Assembly (NCBI GenBank): GCA_019634615.1
Contig: JAHCAZ010000010.1
Location: 50,412 to 114,411, forward strand
DNA: 64,000 nucleotides
Direction: 5' to 3'
From: Opitutaceae bacterium
GTDB taxonomy: Bacteria; Verrucomicrobiota; Verrucomicrobiia; Opitutales; Opitutaceae
Below, one piece after another: positions 26,958 through 35,718 of this stretch (its first letter is position 1; the number at the start of each line of letters is the position of its first letter). Under the pieces are notes generated by a model. It had not been told where the DNA came from and ran no database searches. It saw only the letters and a program-made list of their open reading frames with translations. Made by a program: the position numbers and the translations under genes.

Positions 26958-27911
26958 CTATGCCTTGCTCCAAATCCGCGTGTTGAGGTTGAGGTCCTCG
27001 ACGAGGCCGATGATCAGCCGCAGGTCTTCGAGGTGGGCGGCGACGTCATCACAGTTGAGCAGTGACTTGAACACCTTGGGCTCGAATCGATTCCTGGTCG
27101 TGGCCATCGCCACATGCACCTCCGAGCCGGCGAAGGCGAAATACACCTTGCCGCCGACCTTGTGCTTCAGGGCCAGCATCCGCTGCATCAGCGCCGGCGA
27201 GAGGATATAACGCGCCTCCACCTGATCGCCGCCGTAAACCACGAACTCACGCTCGAACTCGGGATCCTCGAGCCGAACAAGGTCGTCTCGCATGGGATTG
27301 ACCGACTGCAACGCCTGTCCGAGGAAGCCCAAGGCGCCCTCCAGCGCATCAGGGAGGACCACCGTGTGTGATTGGAAGTGCTTGTTGAAGTCAGCCACGA
27401 AATACAGGCCTTTGAAGATTGTCGTCCAATGGCTCCGCTTGCTGCTCTCGCCGCGGCTCTGGTGCTGGACCTTCAGTTCGCAGAACTCGAACTTCGTCAC
27501 CCCGAGCGTCCCCCAGACGCAGTCTTCGCCCTCGTAGCGGTCGATCCGCTGCCGGAAAATACCCCCGGCCTCGAATTTCTCCTGATCGATCTTGTCGGCC
27601 GGCAGGTACCGGAGTTCGGGGTCCAGGAACTTCACGACCCGCCCCACGACCTCGTGTTTGAAGTCACGCCGAAGCTTTCCCCATTGGTACCAGGCCACCA
27701 CCAAGGTGACCAGTGCGGTCAGGAAAAGGAGTGGCACGGCGGAGGGTCCGAGGAAATACGACTCCGTCGCGACCAATCCGCCGAACCCCAGGGCGGACGC
27801 GGTCGCGGTGAACCCGAACCCGAGCACCGTCATGCGGCGTGCGTTCAGCGACTCCAGGATAACCCGCAGTTCGCCCTCGTAGAACTGCTTGAAATCGTCC
27901 GTCGGCGCCAT
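26958..27911 (-). CDS. DUF3137 membrane protein
   Basis: A 317-residue protein with two adjacent membrane segments near the N-terminus (MTVLGFGFTATASALGFGGL and VPLLFLTALVTLVVAWYQW) and a cytoplasmic C-terminal domain of the DUF3137 type. Landmarks are KIDQEKFEAGGIF, KFEFCELKVQHQ, FKGLYFVADFNKHF, and VYFAFAGSEVHVAM followed by FEPKVFKSL. DUF3137 and LemA genes very often form a pair, as here, with lemA 17 bp upstream on the same strand. The role is unknown. The 113-bp gap on its 3' side, towards HPr, shows no feature. Confidence 0.87.
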   Translation of the reverse strand: MAPTDDFKQFYEGELRVILESLNARRMTVLGFGFTATASALGFGGLVATESYFLGPSAVPLLFLTALVTLVVAWYQWGKLRRDFKHEVVGRVVKFLDPELRYLPADKIDQEKFEAGGIFRQRIDRYEGEDCVWGTLGVTKFEFCELKVQHQSRGESSKRSHWTTIFKGLYFVADFNKHFQSHTVVLPDALEGALGFLGQALQSVNPMRDDLVRLEDPEFEREFVVYGGDQVEARYILSPALMQRMLALKHKVGGKVYFAFAGSEVHVAMATTRNRFEPKVFKSLLNCDDVAAHLEDLRLIIGLVEDLNLNTRIWSKA

Positions 27912-27928
27912 GGTGCAAGGCCAGGACC

Positions 27929-28489
27929 TTAACCCTTCAACAAATCCTGGACGTTGACATTGGCACGTTCGGCTTCGGGGGTAACGAGAAGCGCACGCCG
28001 GTTGAAGCGCAGCGCGGAGGCCATGAGATTGCCGGGGAACATATCGATCGCGTTGTTGAAATCGGTCACCGCGGCATTGAACGCCCTTCGCGAAGCCGAA
28101 AGCTGCTCTTCGATTTCGTTCAAGGTCCGCTGCAATTGCTGGAAGCTTTCATCGGCCTTCAGGTCCGGATAGGCCTCAACGGCGACCAGCAACCGGCCCA
28201 GCCCCGCCGACACCCGGTTGCCCAGCGCCACCTGTTCCTCGCTCCCGCCGCTACCGGCCCCGGCCACCCGGGCGCGCATCTCCGTCACCTTGGCCAGTGT
28301 GTCGGCTTCGTGCGCAGCGTAGCGCTTAACGACCGCCACGAGGGCCGGAACCAGGTCGAAGCGCTTTTTCAGGAAGACATCGATGGACGCAAAGGCGTTC
28401 TCCACCGCGTTTCGTTTTGCGACCAGCGTATTGTAGAACCACCACACCAACGCCGCGAGTAGACCGATGGCCACAAGATACGGTTGCAT
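27929..28489 (-). CDS. LemA family protein
   Basis: A 186-residue protein with one N-terminal membrane segment (YLVAIGLLAALVWWFYNTL) and the LemA four-helix domain. Diagnostic motifs are LVAKRNAVENAFASIDVFLKKR, DLVPALVAVVKRY, AVEAYPDLKADESFQQLQ and the late FNNAIDMFPGNLMA. LemA proteins are membrane-anchored cytoplasmic proteins of uncertain function. ATG 28489 gives the typical short N-terminus before the membrane helix. It heads an operon with the DUF3137 gene. Confidence 0.92.
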   Translation of the reverse strand: MQPYLVAIGLLAALVWWFYNTLVAKRNAVENAFASIDVFLKKRFDLVPALVAVVKRYAAHEADTLAKVTEMRARVAGAGSGGSEEQVALGNRVSAGLGRLLVAVEAYPDLKADESFQQLQRTLNEIEEQLSASRRAFNAAVTDFNNAIDMFPGNLMASALRFNRRALLVTPEAERANVNVQDLLKG

Positions 28490-28588
28490 GACGGGGATGA
28501 CACGAGCGATAGGACGCCCATGGGCGACGGGCAAGCTAACGAATGAGCGGACGCACAATGCCCCCCGATCCGCTTTCCTGCCAGTAAG

Positions 28589-28667
28589 CTCAAGCAAACC
28601 GCCACACCCAGATGGCCGAACTCAGCTCGGTGACGACGTTGGTCGGCCGTGGGCGTAATTGCTTGAG
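28589..28667. other. Intergenic stem-loop, candidate structured RNA or decayed palindrome
   Basis: In the 284-bp gap between lemA and the Tat-exported protein, CTCAAGCAA (28589-28597) pairs perfectly with TTGCTTGAG (28659-28667), and an inner GGCCGA (28614-28619) pairs with TCGGCC (28643-28648). It does not match the repeat families seen elsewhere in the window. Confidence 0.4.
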
Positions 28668-28752
28668 AGCGCAGCTGGCCGCGTAACCATCGTCCGGTCG
28701 GGGCTTGGGCAGAAGCCGCCCCCTCATTCGAGCAGGCAACTCCCCATCCCCA

Positions 28753-28758
28753 TATAAT
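28753..28758 (+). promoter_or_regulatory. Perfect -10 box (TATAAT) with near-leaderless downstream gene
   Basis: TATAAT lies 15 bp before the ATG at 28774, so transcription would start about nine bases before the start codon, leaving no room for a Shine-Dalgarno site. No good -35 hexamer is seen at 16-18 bp spacing, so this call is tentative. Confidence 0.4.
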
Positions 28759-28773
28759 CCCCTCCTTTCATCC

Positions 28774-30492
28774 ATGAACCGCCGCGAATTCCTGGTTTCG
28801 TCTGCCGCCGCCACCTCCTTAGCCGCACTCGGGGCCCGCGCCGCTGATGCCGCCCCGCCCCGGGAGGATTTCCTGCGCGCGTTGGTCCGCGCCAACGACG
28901 CCCAAATTCCCGGCCTTCTGGCAAAGCAGGAACGCCGCACCGGCCATCGGTGGTTCGGCGGGATGCCGAATGCCAACGGCATCTTCAGCGCCGGCGGCGC
29001 GGCCGGGTTGGTCTCGTCCCTGACCAACGCGGCCTGCGGGCCGGACTCGGCGTACTTCCGCTCCGCCGACCTCGTTGAGCCGCTGCAACTCGCTGTGAGC
29101 CACCTGCTCGCGATCCAGCACGAGGACGGAACCATTGATCTGCCGGAAACCAACTTCCACTCGCCGCCGGACACCGCCTTCTGCCTCGAGGTGCTCTGCC
29201 CCGCCTATGTCCTCCTGAGCACGAGTCCGGAACCGGCCCTCACCGCCGTGGCCGGCCATCTTGGTGGGTTCATCCGCCAGGCCGGCGCGGGACTCGTCAC
29301 TGGCGGCGTCCACACCCCGAACCATCGCTGGGTGGTGTGCGCGGCGCTCGCTTGGGTCCATTCGCTCTTCCCCGACCCCAAATATGTCCGGCGCGTCGAC
29401 GCGTGGCTCGCCGAGACCGTCGATATCGATCCCGACGGCCAATTTACCGAGAAAAGCACGTCGGTCTATTCGCCAGTGGTCGATCGTGCGCTGCTAACCG
29501 TCGCCCGCCTGCTCGACCGCCCCGCGCTCCGCGAGCCCGTGCGCCGCAATCTCGAGATGACGCTTTATTACGTGCATCCGGACGGCGAGGTGGTGACCGA
29601 GGCCTCGCGGCGGCAGGACCGCTACCGGCGCGGCAGCATGGCCCGCTACTACTATTCCTACCGCTCCCTGGCCCTGCACGATGGCAACGGCCGCTTCGCC
29701 GCGATGGCGTGGCAGATCGAGCGCACCGCCGGCACCCAAATCGGCGAACTCGGCGCCTTTCTCACCGAACCGGAGTTTCGCCGCGCCCTGCCTGGCGAGG
29801 CCCCGTTGCCGACCGACTACGCCAAGGTGTTCGCCCATTCGAGTCTCGCGCGCATTCGCCGCGGTCCCGCCAGCGGCACGATCCTGGCCAACAACACGAC
29901 CCTGTTTTCGTTTCGCAAAGGTGCCGCGGCGCTCGAGGCATTGCGCTTTGCCAGCGCATTCTTCGGCAAGGGTCAGTTCGTCGCCGACAAGCTCGAGGTC
30001 CGCGATGGTCGCTACATCCTGCGGCAACAGCTCGACGGGCCCTATTTCCAACCGCTCTCGCCGGAGCAGATTGCCAGCGGCGAACCGGTTCGGATGGCGC
30101 AAAACGGCACGCTCGCCATCGACGGCCGCGCCGCCCGTGCCCGCAGCAACATCCAGAACTACGAAGCCGTCGTCGAGGTCACCGAATCGGGCGGCACGTT
30201 CACGCTCGCGATCGCGATCACCGGCACGGCCGACGTCCCGGTCGCCGTGGAACTCGCGTTCCGACACGGCGGGCAGCTCGAAGGAGTCGAAGCTCTGGCC
30301 GATACGAAAGACGCGTATTTGCTCCGGCGCGGCACGGGCCGCTATGTGCTGGGCAGCGACGTCATCGAGTTCGGCCCCGGTGGCGCCGAACACACCTACT
30401 CCCAGATCCGTGGTGCGGCAGCAAAGTGGGATGGCCTCAGCGTCTACCTGACCGGGCTGACTCCATTCGAAACCAAGCTGACCGTCTCCTAG
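28774..30492 (+). CDS. Tat-exported hypothetical protein, possibly heparinase/alginate-lyase-like
   Basis: A 572-residue protein with a twin-arginine signal (MNRREFLVSSAAATSLAAL, then an AQA-like Ala-rich cleavage site). The body reads like a two-part polysaccharide-lyase fold: an alpha/alpha toroid with repeated hydrophobic helices (VSHLLAIQHEDGTIDLPETN, HTPNHRWVVCAALAWVHSLF, PDGEVVTEASRRQDRYRRGS), followed by an all-beta C-terminal half. Asn-His near HTPNHRW and Tyr/Arg around RRGSMARYYYSY recall heparinase II/III active-site clusters. I cannot name a substrate, and no adjacent gene informs it. Start chosen at the RR signal. Confidence 0.65.
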   Translation: MNRREFLVSSAAATSLAALGARAADAAPPREDFLRALVRANDAQIPGLLAKQERRTGHRWFGGMPNANGIFSAGGAAGLVSSLTNAACGPDSAYFRSADLVEPLQLAVSHLLAIQHEDGTIDLPETNFHSPPDTAFCLEVLCPAYVLLSTSPEPALTAVAGHLGGFIRQAGAGLVTGGVHTPNHRWVVCAALAWVHSLFPDPKYVRRVDAWLAETVDIDPDGQFTEKSTSVYSPVVDRALLTVARLLDRPALREPVRRNLEMTLYYVHPDGEVVTEASRRQDRYRRGSMARYYYSYRSLALHDGNGRFAAMAWQIERTAGTQIGELGAFLTEPEFRRALPGEAPLPTDYAKVFAHSSLARIRRGPASGTILANNTTLFSFRKGAAALEALRFASAFFGKGQFVADKLEVRDGRYILRQQLDGPYFQPLSPEQIASGEPVRMAQNGTLAIDGRAARARSNIQNYEAVVEVTESGGTFTLAIAITGTADVPVAVELAFRHGGQLEGVEALADTKDAYLLRRGTGRYVLGSDVIEFGPGGAEHTYSQIRGAAAKWDGLSVYLTGLTPFETKLTVS

Positions 30493-30528
30493 GCGGTTTC
30501 GGAGCAATCGGCGAGAACGCCGCATCGT

Positions 30529-31347
30529 TTACGGTAGCGGTTTCAGCCCGAGAAAGCGCCGTGCATTCGCCGTGGTGACCGCGGCGAGTTCGGCATACGG
30601 CACCCCGAAGACCTCGGCCGCCGCGAATTCCGCCGTGTGGCGCACATAGGCCGGCTCGTTGGGTTTGCCGCGATGGGGCATGGGCGTGAGGTACGGTGCG
30701 TCGGTCTCGATCATCAGCCGGTCGAGCCCCTGCGCCTTGGCCGCCTGGCGGATGTTCTCGGCCGTCTTGTAGGTGAGGATCCCCGTGAACGAACCAAAGC
30801 CGCTCCGCCGCGTGAGCTCGGCCATTTCGGCTGCACCCTCGGTGAAGCAGTGGAAGACGACCTTGGTCCAGTCGACGCCGCTCGCGTCGATCATCGCGAC
30901 GCATTCCGCGAAGGCGCCGCGCGAGTGCACCACCACCGGGCAATCCAAGCGCTTGGCTATTGCCAGTTGCGCCGCGAACGCCTCGCGTTGCCAACCGAAG
31001 ATCTGCGCCGCGGCCGCCGCGTCATCCTTCGGCAGGTGAAACCGGTCCAGCCCGCATTCGCCCAGGGCCACGGGCGACGGGCCCGCCGAACCCGACCAGA
31101 AGGCTTCCAATCCGATTAGCTGGTCCGGCCATTTTTCATCCACCGAACACGGATGCAGCCCGGCCGCGTAATGCACCAACCCCGGGTGCTGCTGCGCCAG
31201 CCCGCGGTAAAGATCCCAATCGTCTGTCGAGGTGCCAATCGTCACCATCGCCTCCACCTCCGCCGCCCGGGCCCGTTCGAGCGCACCCGCCAGCGTGCCG
31301 TGGCGATGGAAGGACTCCAGATGCGTGTGCGTGTCGATCAGACCCAT
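30529..31347 (-). CDS. TatD-family metal-dependent hydrolase
   Basis: A 272-residue TIM-barrel hydrolase (metallo-dependent DNase family). Metal-binding and family motifs are in place: DTHTHLE at 5-11, AAGLHPCSV, GECGLDRFH (catalytic Glu), VVVHSRGA, VVFHCFTEG and ETDAPYLTPMPHRGKPNEP. TatD enzymes are 3'-5' nucleases or related hydrolases in the cytoplasm. The ATG at 31347 lies just before the first strand. Convergent with the Tat-exported protein. Confidence 0.93.
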   Translation of the reverse strand: MGLIDTHTHLESFHRHGTLAGALERARAAEVEAMVTIGTSTDDWDLYRGLAQQHPGLVHYAAGLHPCSVDEKWPDQLIGLEAFWSGSAGPSPVALGECGLDRFHLPKDDAAAAAQIFGWQREAFAAQLAIAKRLDCPVVVHSRGAFAECVAMIDASGVDWTKVVFHCFTEGAAEMAELTRRSGFGSFTGILTYKTAENIRQAAKAQGLDRLMIETDAPYLTPMPHRGKPNEPAYVRHTAEFAAAEVFGVPYAELAAVTTANARRFLGLKPLP

Positions 31348-31411
31348 GCCGCCAAGAGCCAGCAATTCCCCCGGGACTCAACCGCAAACAACGGCCAAAG
31401 CTGAATCGGCT

Positions 31412-31475
31412 AACCACTGATGGGCACTGATAAGCACTGATTCCAATCAGTGAATATCAGTGATCATCAGTGGTT
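31412..31475. repeat. Family C palindrome (variant of family B design)
   Basis: A 64-bp near-perfect hairpin. The left arm AACCACTGATGGGCACTGAT (31412 onward, 31 nt) has three CACTGAT units exactly 10 nt apart; the right arm (31445-31475) is its reverse complement with about four mismatches. It lies upstream of tatD and downstream of the DUF4097 gene. Confidence 0.9.
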
Positions 31476-31505
31476 ACCTTCATCCGTCGCTCCAGCCGTG
31501 CCGGC

Positions 31506-32459
31506 TCAGAGCGCGAACAGCGGCTCGCCGGCTTCGATGATGACGTTGCCGCTGCTCGCCTTGAGGTCGAGGAGCGGGCCGCCGCCCTGGTAGGTGCCGC
31601 GCAGCTTGCTGCGGCCGTTGCCGCCCTTGACCGCCGCCACGTCCACCTTGGCCAGGATCTTGCCAAAACTCGCCGCCGCCTGCAGCGAGAAGGCCTCGCT
31701 CGGATTCACGGTGGCGTGGATGCTGCCCAGCGAAGTCTTGATGCGCGACTGCTCCGCCATCTTCGCGAAACCAGCCGTAACGTCGCCATTGGCTGTCGCC
31801 GCGTCGATCGCGGCGTAGGCCGTCTGCACCTCGATGTCGCCGTCGACCGTCTGCAGTGACGCCCGGCCGCCCACCGTGCCGATGCGCACGTCGCCGTGGA
31901 CCGCTTTCAGGCTCACCGCCCCGGTGCAGCGCGAGACAATGACGTTGCCCGTGCGCGTCGCGGCATCGACCGTGCCGTCCACCTGCCGGAAAAAGATCGC
32001 CCCCAGGTCGCCCCGGGCGCGCATCTCGCCCCGCAGCGGCGCCACCGTGATGCCGCCGTCGGGCGTCTGGAGGTCGAGATTGCAGTGCGACGGCACCGTG
32101 AGGTGAAAGACCACGCGGGGCCGCTCGGTCTTGTCCCAGGTGAACCGCGTGCCACTGTCCTTCGGATTCCGGGCGAGCAGGCGGATCTCGTTGCCCGCGG
32201 TGGCCGCCGCGAGCTGAAAACCTGAAAGCACCGCCTCGGCCTGGGTGTAGTTCTCGGTCGCGTAATCGACCGTCACGCGTACGTGCACGGCATCATCCGT
32301 GCCGGCCTCCACCTGGATCGCGCCGCGGTACGCGTCGAGCCGCACGGTGCAGCCCGGTCGCACGGCGAAGGCCTGCTGCTCGACCCGCTGGGCCGCCATC
32401 GCGGCGCTGCCGAGCAGCGTCGCCAGGAGCGGAAGAAGGAGGAATACACGGGTTCGCAT
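31506..32459 (-). CDS. DUF4097-family exported beta-solenoid protein
   Basis: A 317-residue exported protein (signal LLLPLLATLLGSAAMA). The body is a right-handed parallel-beta-like solenoid of the DUF4097 type, with short repeats ending in G-D/N-(I/V) such as TPDGGITV, TRTGNVIV, VHGDVRIG, VDGDIEVQ, ANGDVTAG, SLGSIHAT and SSGNVIIE. The translation signal is good: GGGAGG just before ATG 32459. It follows the paralogous gene at 32555 on the same strand, so they probably form an operon. Function of these envelope proteins is unknown. Confidence 0.8.
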   Translation of the reverse strand: MRTRVFLLLPLLATLLGSAAMAAQRVEQQAFAVRPGCTVRLDAYRGAIQVEAGTDDAVHVRVTVDYATENYTQAEAVLSGFQLAAATAGNEIRLLARNPKDSGTRFTWDKTERPRVVFHLTVPSHCNLDLQTPDGGITVAPLRGEMRARGDLGAIFFRQVDGTVDAATRTGNVIVSRCTGAVSLKAVHGDVRIGTVGGRASLQTVDGDIEVQTAYAAIDAATANGDVTAGFAKMAEQSRIKTSLGSIHATVNPSEAFSLQAAASFGKILAKVDVAAVKGGNGRSKLRGTYQGGGPLLDLKASSGNVIIEAGEPLFAL

Positions 32460-32554
32460 ACCCTCCCATCATAAGGCCCCGGCCCCGCCTGCAAGCAGCG
32501 GGCGCCGGGTATCATTACGCCGTCACTGCGTAGGATTACCCAACGGCGGCCGGC

Positions 32555-33451
32555 TCAGCGGCTGCCCGCGGCGCGGACGCCGATGTCGCCGCCGGAGGTG
32601 CGCAGCTTGAGGACCGGGCCGCCGCCGTTGACGGCGCCGACCAGCTTGCTCTTGCCGTAGCCGCCGCTCTCGACCGCCACCGTGAGGTTGCGGGTCTTCA
32701 CGTCGCCACCGCTGGTCGAGGCATCGAGGCGAAACGCCGCCGCCGCCCCGACCTCCACGTCCACGTCGCCGCCGCTCGTGCGGAAACTGCAGTCAGCCCC
32801 CGGTCCGCCCTCGAACCGGGCCTGGATGTCCCCGCCGCTGGTCGAGGCGTCGACTGTCGCGGCGACCGCGCCGATCTCGATGTCGCCGCCCGACGTGTGC
32901 AGCTTTACGGCACCGGTCGCGCCGCCGACCTCGATGTCGCCGCCGCTCGTGTGCGCCTGCACCTCGCCGTCGATGCGGCCGAGGGTCACGTCGCCGCCCG
33001 AGGTGTGGGCGGCGACCTTGCCCTGGAGGTTGCCGGCGACGATGTCACCGCCGGAGGTCCGCAGGTCGAGGTGGAATTGCTCGGGGACCGTCACCTCGAA
33101 GCTCACCGACACCGGCGGCCAGATGCCCGAGAACGTGAAGCCGCCCCGGCCGGGGTACTTGGCTTTCGCGACCACGTCGTTGCCCTGCTGCTCGAGGGTA
33201 AGCTCGAGCTTGGCGAGGATCTCGTCGGCCTCCGCCTCGGTCTTGGCCCGGATGGTCTGGCGGGCGACGATGCGCACCTGGTCGCCGGGGGCGGAGTGGA
33301 CCGTGATGTCGCCGCCGGAGGTCTCGGCCCGGAAGGTGCCGCCCGGCTGGACGGCGAAGGCTTTCTCCACGTTGCGGGTGATCTTGGCCGAGGTGGAAAG
33401 CGGCAAAACGGCCAGCAGGCCGGCCGCGAGGAACAGCGATGAGGATTTCAT
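32555..33451 (-). CDS. DUF4097-family exported protein with nine TSGGD repeats
   Basis: A 298-residue exported protein (signal SLFLAAGLLAVLPLSTSA). The TSGGD motif, followed by I or V, occurs nine times, usually every 18-20 residues, for example HTSGGDVTLGRIDGEVQA and HTSGGDIEVGGATGAVKL. This is a strikingly regular solenoid. Its end, GGYGKSKLVGAVNGGGPVLKL, aligns with the end of the paralogue downstream (NGRSKLRGTYQGGGPLLDL), confirming a duplicated pair. Likely periplasmic or surface-exposed; no catalytic residues are apparent. Confidence 0.82.
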   Translation of the reverse strand: MKSSSLFLAAGLLAVLPLSTSAKITRNVEKAFAVQPGGTFRAETSGGDITVHSAPGDQVRIVARQTIRAKTEAEADEILAKLELTLEQQGNDVVAKAKYPGRGGFTFSGIWPPVSVSFEVTVPEQFHLDLRTSGGDIVAGNLQGKVAAHTSGGDVTLGRIDGEVQAHTSGGDIEVGGATGAVKLHTSGGDIEIGAVAATVDASTSGGDIQARFEGGPGADCSFRTSGGDVDVEVGAAAAFRLDASTSGGDVKTRNLTVAVESGGYGKSKLVGAVNGGGPVLKLRTSGGDIGVRAAGSR

Positions 33452-33518
33452 GGGAGTTGGGACTCCCTCAAAAACCCACCGGGCGGGCCAAAGTTACAGG
33501 TGGATTTCCGCCGCGGGC

Positions 33519-33764
33519 TCAGACCTTCGCGCTGTTGTCGCACTTGTAGTGGACGAGCGAGCGCCGGAGCGCATGGGTGCGCTGGGCGGCGGTCTCGGCA
33601 CCGACGCGGCGGTCGAACTTCTTCGGACCGGTGGCCGCCGTGGTCTCCTCGTAGGCCGCCAACGCGGCCACGCACAGGAGCTGCTCGGCCGCGGCCGGCA
33701 GGCGGCGGCCGGGAAAGCCCGTGTGGGCGGAGAGCCAGAGGCAGAGTTGGGTCAGCGGGTTCAT
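33519..33764 (-). CDS. Small hypothetical protein
   Basis: An 81-residue protein I do not recognise: an N-terminal helical part (LTQLCLWLSAHTGFPGRRLP), an Ala-rich helix and a basic C-terminus ending KCDNSAKV. Its ATG overlaps the stop of the ArsC-like gene (TCAT, 33761-33764), which makes it the third member of a coupled nuclease/ArsC-like/small-protein chain and supports it being real. No signal peptide or long membrane segment. Confidence 0.6.
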   Translation of the reverse strand: MNPLTQLCLWLSAHTGFPGRRLPAAAEQLLCVAALAAYEETTAATGPKKFDRRVGAETAAQRTHALRRSLVHYKCDNSAKV

Positions 33765-34126
33765 GGTTTGCGCAGGGCCGCCTGCCAGGCGGCGGAGTCG
33801 AAGCCAACCAACGCCACGTCGGGCCCGATCGCAAACGGGCGCTTCACGAGGTTGCCGTTGCCGGCCAACAGCTTGAGGGCGGCCTCGGGGGCGAGGCCGG
33901 GCAGCTTCTCGCCGAGCTTCTGCTCCCGGTAGTCGCGGCCCGAGGTGTTGAACAGGCGCCGCACCTCGCCGGCATACGCCGCGAGCATGGCCCGCAGTTC
34001 CGCCAGGGTCGGCGGGGTCTCGCGGATCGGCTTCTCGACAAAGGCGACGCCCTCCGCCCGGAGCCACTTGATGGCGCGGCGGCAGGTGTCGCAGTTGGCG
34101 TAGGTGTAAACGGTCAGCTTGCTCAT
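33761..34126 (-). CDS. ArsC/Spx-family thioredoxin-fold protein
   Basis: A 121-residue protein of the ArsC/YffB/Spx fold. YTYANCDTCRRAIKWLRAEGV carries a CxxC redox pair, followed by PIRETPPTLAEL (the cis-proline region with Arg) and the helical half FNTSGRDYREQKL, then the VKRPFAIG strand. True arsenate reductases use a CX5R motif and further cysteines; the CDTC form fits the YffB-like branch, often of unknown substrate. Overlaps its neighbours by 4 bp on each side. Confidence 0.85.
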   Translation of the reverse strand: MSKLTVYTYANCDTCRRAIKWLRAEGVAFVEKPIRETPPTLAELRAMLAAYAGEVRRLFNTSGRDYREQKLGEKLPGLAPEAALKLLAGNGNLVKRPFAIGPDVALVGFDSAAWQAALRKP

Positions 34127-35619
34127 TTCTGGATCCAGCTCCGGTCGCGGATGACGAATTGCCAGCGACCCTTGTACTGGCCGAGTTCGCCGTAGAAACG
34201 GATGCGCTTGCCGACCTCGTAGGACTCGCGCAGGCGGTCGCGCAGGGCCGGGTCGGGGCACCAGACGTCGTAGAGGTCGCCGCGGACGCGCACCGTCAGG
34301 CCCTTGCCCGCGCCGACTTCGCCGTCCACGAGGAGGACCTTGCCCGTGTAATGGCCGTCGCGCAGGTTGGCGTCCGTCGGCAGGTCCTTCAGGCGGACCG
34401 CCACCGCGGCGAGGTCGATCTTGGAGAGGTCGACGCGGTTGACCGTCTCCGAGCCGTCCGCCTGCGCGGCATTCTGCAGCGCCACGTAGCGGTCGGGCTG
34501 ATTGTCGGGCACGACCTTGAACTTGGCGTAGATCGGGAAGTGATCCGAGAACCCGCCGCCGGCCGGGCCGGCGAAGGTCCAGCGGTACGGCAGGCCGAGG
34601 TAGTCCATGTTGACGCCGCGCAGGCGGGTGACGCCGAAGGAGTTGTCCACGTACTGCACGCCGCGCAGGTCGTAGAGCCCCCGCGTGATGAGCAGCTGCA
34701 TGAGGGTGCCCCACTCCTCGCGGTAGGTGTCGCTGCCGCGCTGCGAGGCGGGCAGCTCGAACCAGAGGTTGTACAGGTCCCGGTCCTTGCCGCGGATCGC
34801 GAGCTCGTTGCCCTGCGAGCCCAGGGTGTCATTCATGCCGGTGACCTTCATCGCGGCGTAGCGCTGCTTCTGGTTGTACTGCGAATTGAAGTCGCCGCCG
34901 ATGACGATGTCGGCCTGCGGATCGGCCGCGAGGATCGCGTCGAGCCGCTCGCGCAGGGTGCGGGCGTTGGCGACCCGGGTGGGTTCGCTCTTGGGATCGC
35001 CGGCACCGGATTTCCAGTGGTTGTTGAAGAGATACAGGGTCGCGCCCTCGACCTCGACCTGCACCTCGAGGATGGCGCGGGCGTCGAGGGTCGGGTGCGA
35101 GGTCGCCGCCCGCACCGGGAAGCGCGTGAAGGTGACGCAGGTCTGGGCGAGCGGGTTCGTGGACTCCTTCGCGGTGACGCTCTCCCCCGCGACGACGTGG
35201 TAGCCGGTCAGGCCGAGGTCGTGGAAGGCCTTGAGCAGGAGCGCCTCGGCCGGGAGGTCGGCGATCTCGGGCGTGAACCCGCTGCCGAGCATCGTGCCGA
35301 TGTTGGTGCCGGCGTAGCGCTGCAGGATCGCCGCGTAGTCGGGCGGCGTGGCGCCGGGCGTCTGGTCGGCCTCGATCTCCTGGAAGAGGATGACGTCGGG
35401 GCCCTTGCCGCCCTCGAACGAGGCCACGACGCGGCTGATGTTCTTCAGCTTGGTGAGCAGATGCGGGCGGCCGTAGCGCTCGGGCTGGTAATCGTCGAAG
35501 ACCGCCTTGCCGTCCGCGTCGACGAGGTTCTCCACGTTGTAGACGAGCACGGTGAACGTGCGGGCCGCGAGGAGACCGGGCAGGAGGAGCAGCAGGCCAA
35601 GGGGGCGCAGGATTCGCAT
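34123..35619 (-). CDS. Exported endonuclease/exonuclease/phosphatase-family protein
   Basis: A 498-residue protein with a signal peptide (ILRPLGLLLLLPGLLAA). The EEP catalytic fold follows: VLVYNVENL (metal-binding Asn), ILFQEIEA (Glu), FNNHWKSG (His), VIGGDFNS (Asp and Asn) and GGFSDHFPIYA (catalytic Asp-His). After about residue 390 a smaller beta domain is appended (KVLLVDGEVGAGKGLTVRVRG...), resembling an OB-type domain. Role: extracellular or periplasmic phosphodiesterase, substrate not predictable. First gene of a coupled trio with the ArsC-like and small genes. Confidence 0.87.
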   Translation of the reverse strand: MRILRPLGLLLLLPGLLAARTFTVLVYNVENLVDADGKAVFDDYQPERYGRPHLLTKLKNISRVVASFEGGKGPDVILFQEIEADQTPGATPPDYAAILQRYAGTNIGTMLGSGFTPEIADLPAEALLLKAFHDLGLTGYHVVAGESVTAKESTNPLAQTCVTFTRFPVRAATSHPTLDARAILEVQVEVEGATLYLFNNHWKSGAGDPKSEPTRVANARTLRERLDAILAADPQADIVIGGDFNSQYNQKQRYAAMKVTGMNDTLGSQGNELAIRGKDRDLYNLWFELPASQRGSDTYREEWGTLMQLLITRGLYDLRGVQYVDNSFGVTRLRGVNMDYLGLPYRWTFAGPAGGGFSDHFPIYAKFKVVPDNQPDRYVALQNAAQADGSETVNRVDLSKIDLAAVAVRLKDLPTDANLRDGHYTGKVLLVDGEVGAGKGLTVRVRGDLYDVWCPDPALRDRLRESYEVGKRIRFYGELGQYKGRWQFVIRDRSWIQK

Positions 35620-35718
35620 GGCGCCACGGTGCGGGTTCCGCGGGCGGAGGCAAAAGGATTCAGGGCGGGCGCCCCCGCAGTTGACCTGATCCCGCCGCCC
35701 TCGGCAGACTGCCCCGCC

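Noticed and set aside
28536..28570. GCTAACGAATGAGC motif suggesting an integron attC site
   Set aside because: No matching GTTRRRY end at the right distance on either strand, and no integrase or cassette array nearby.
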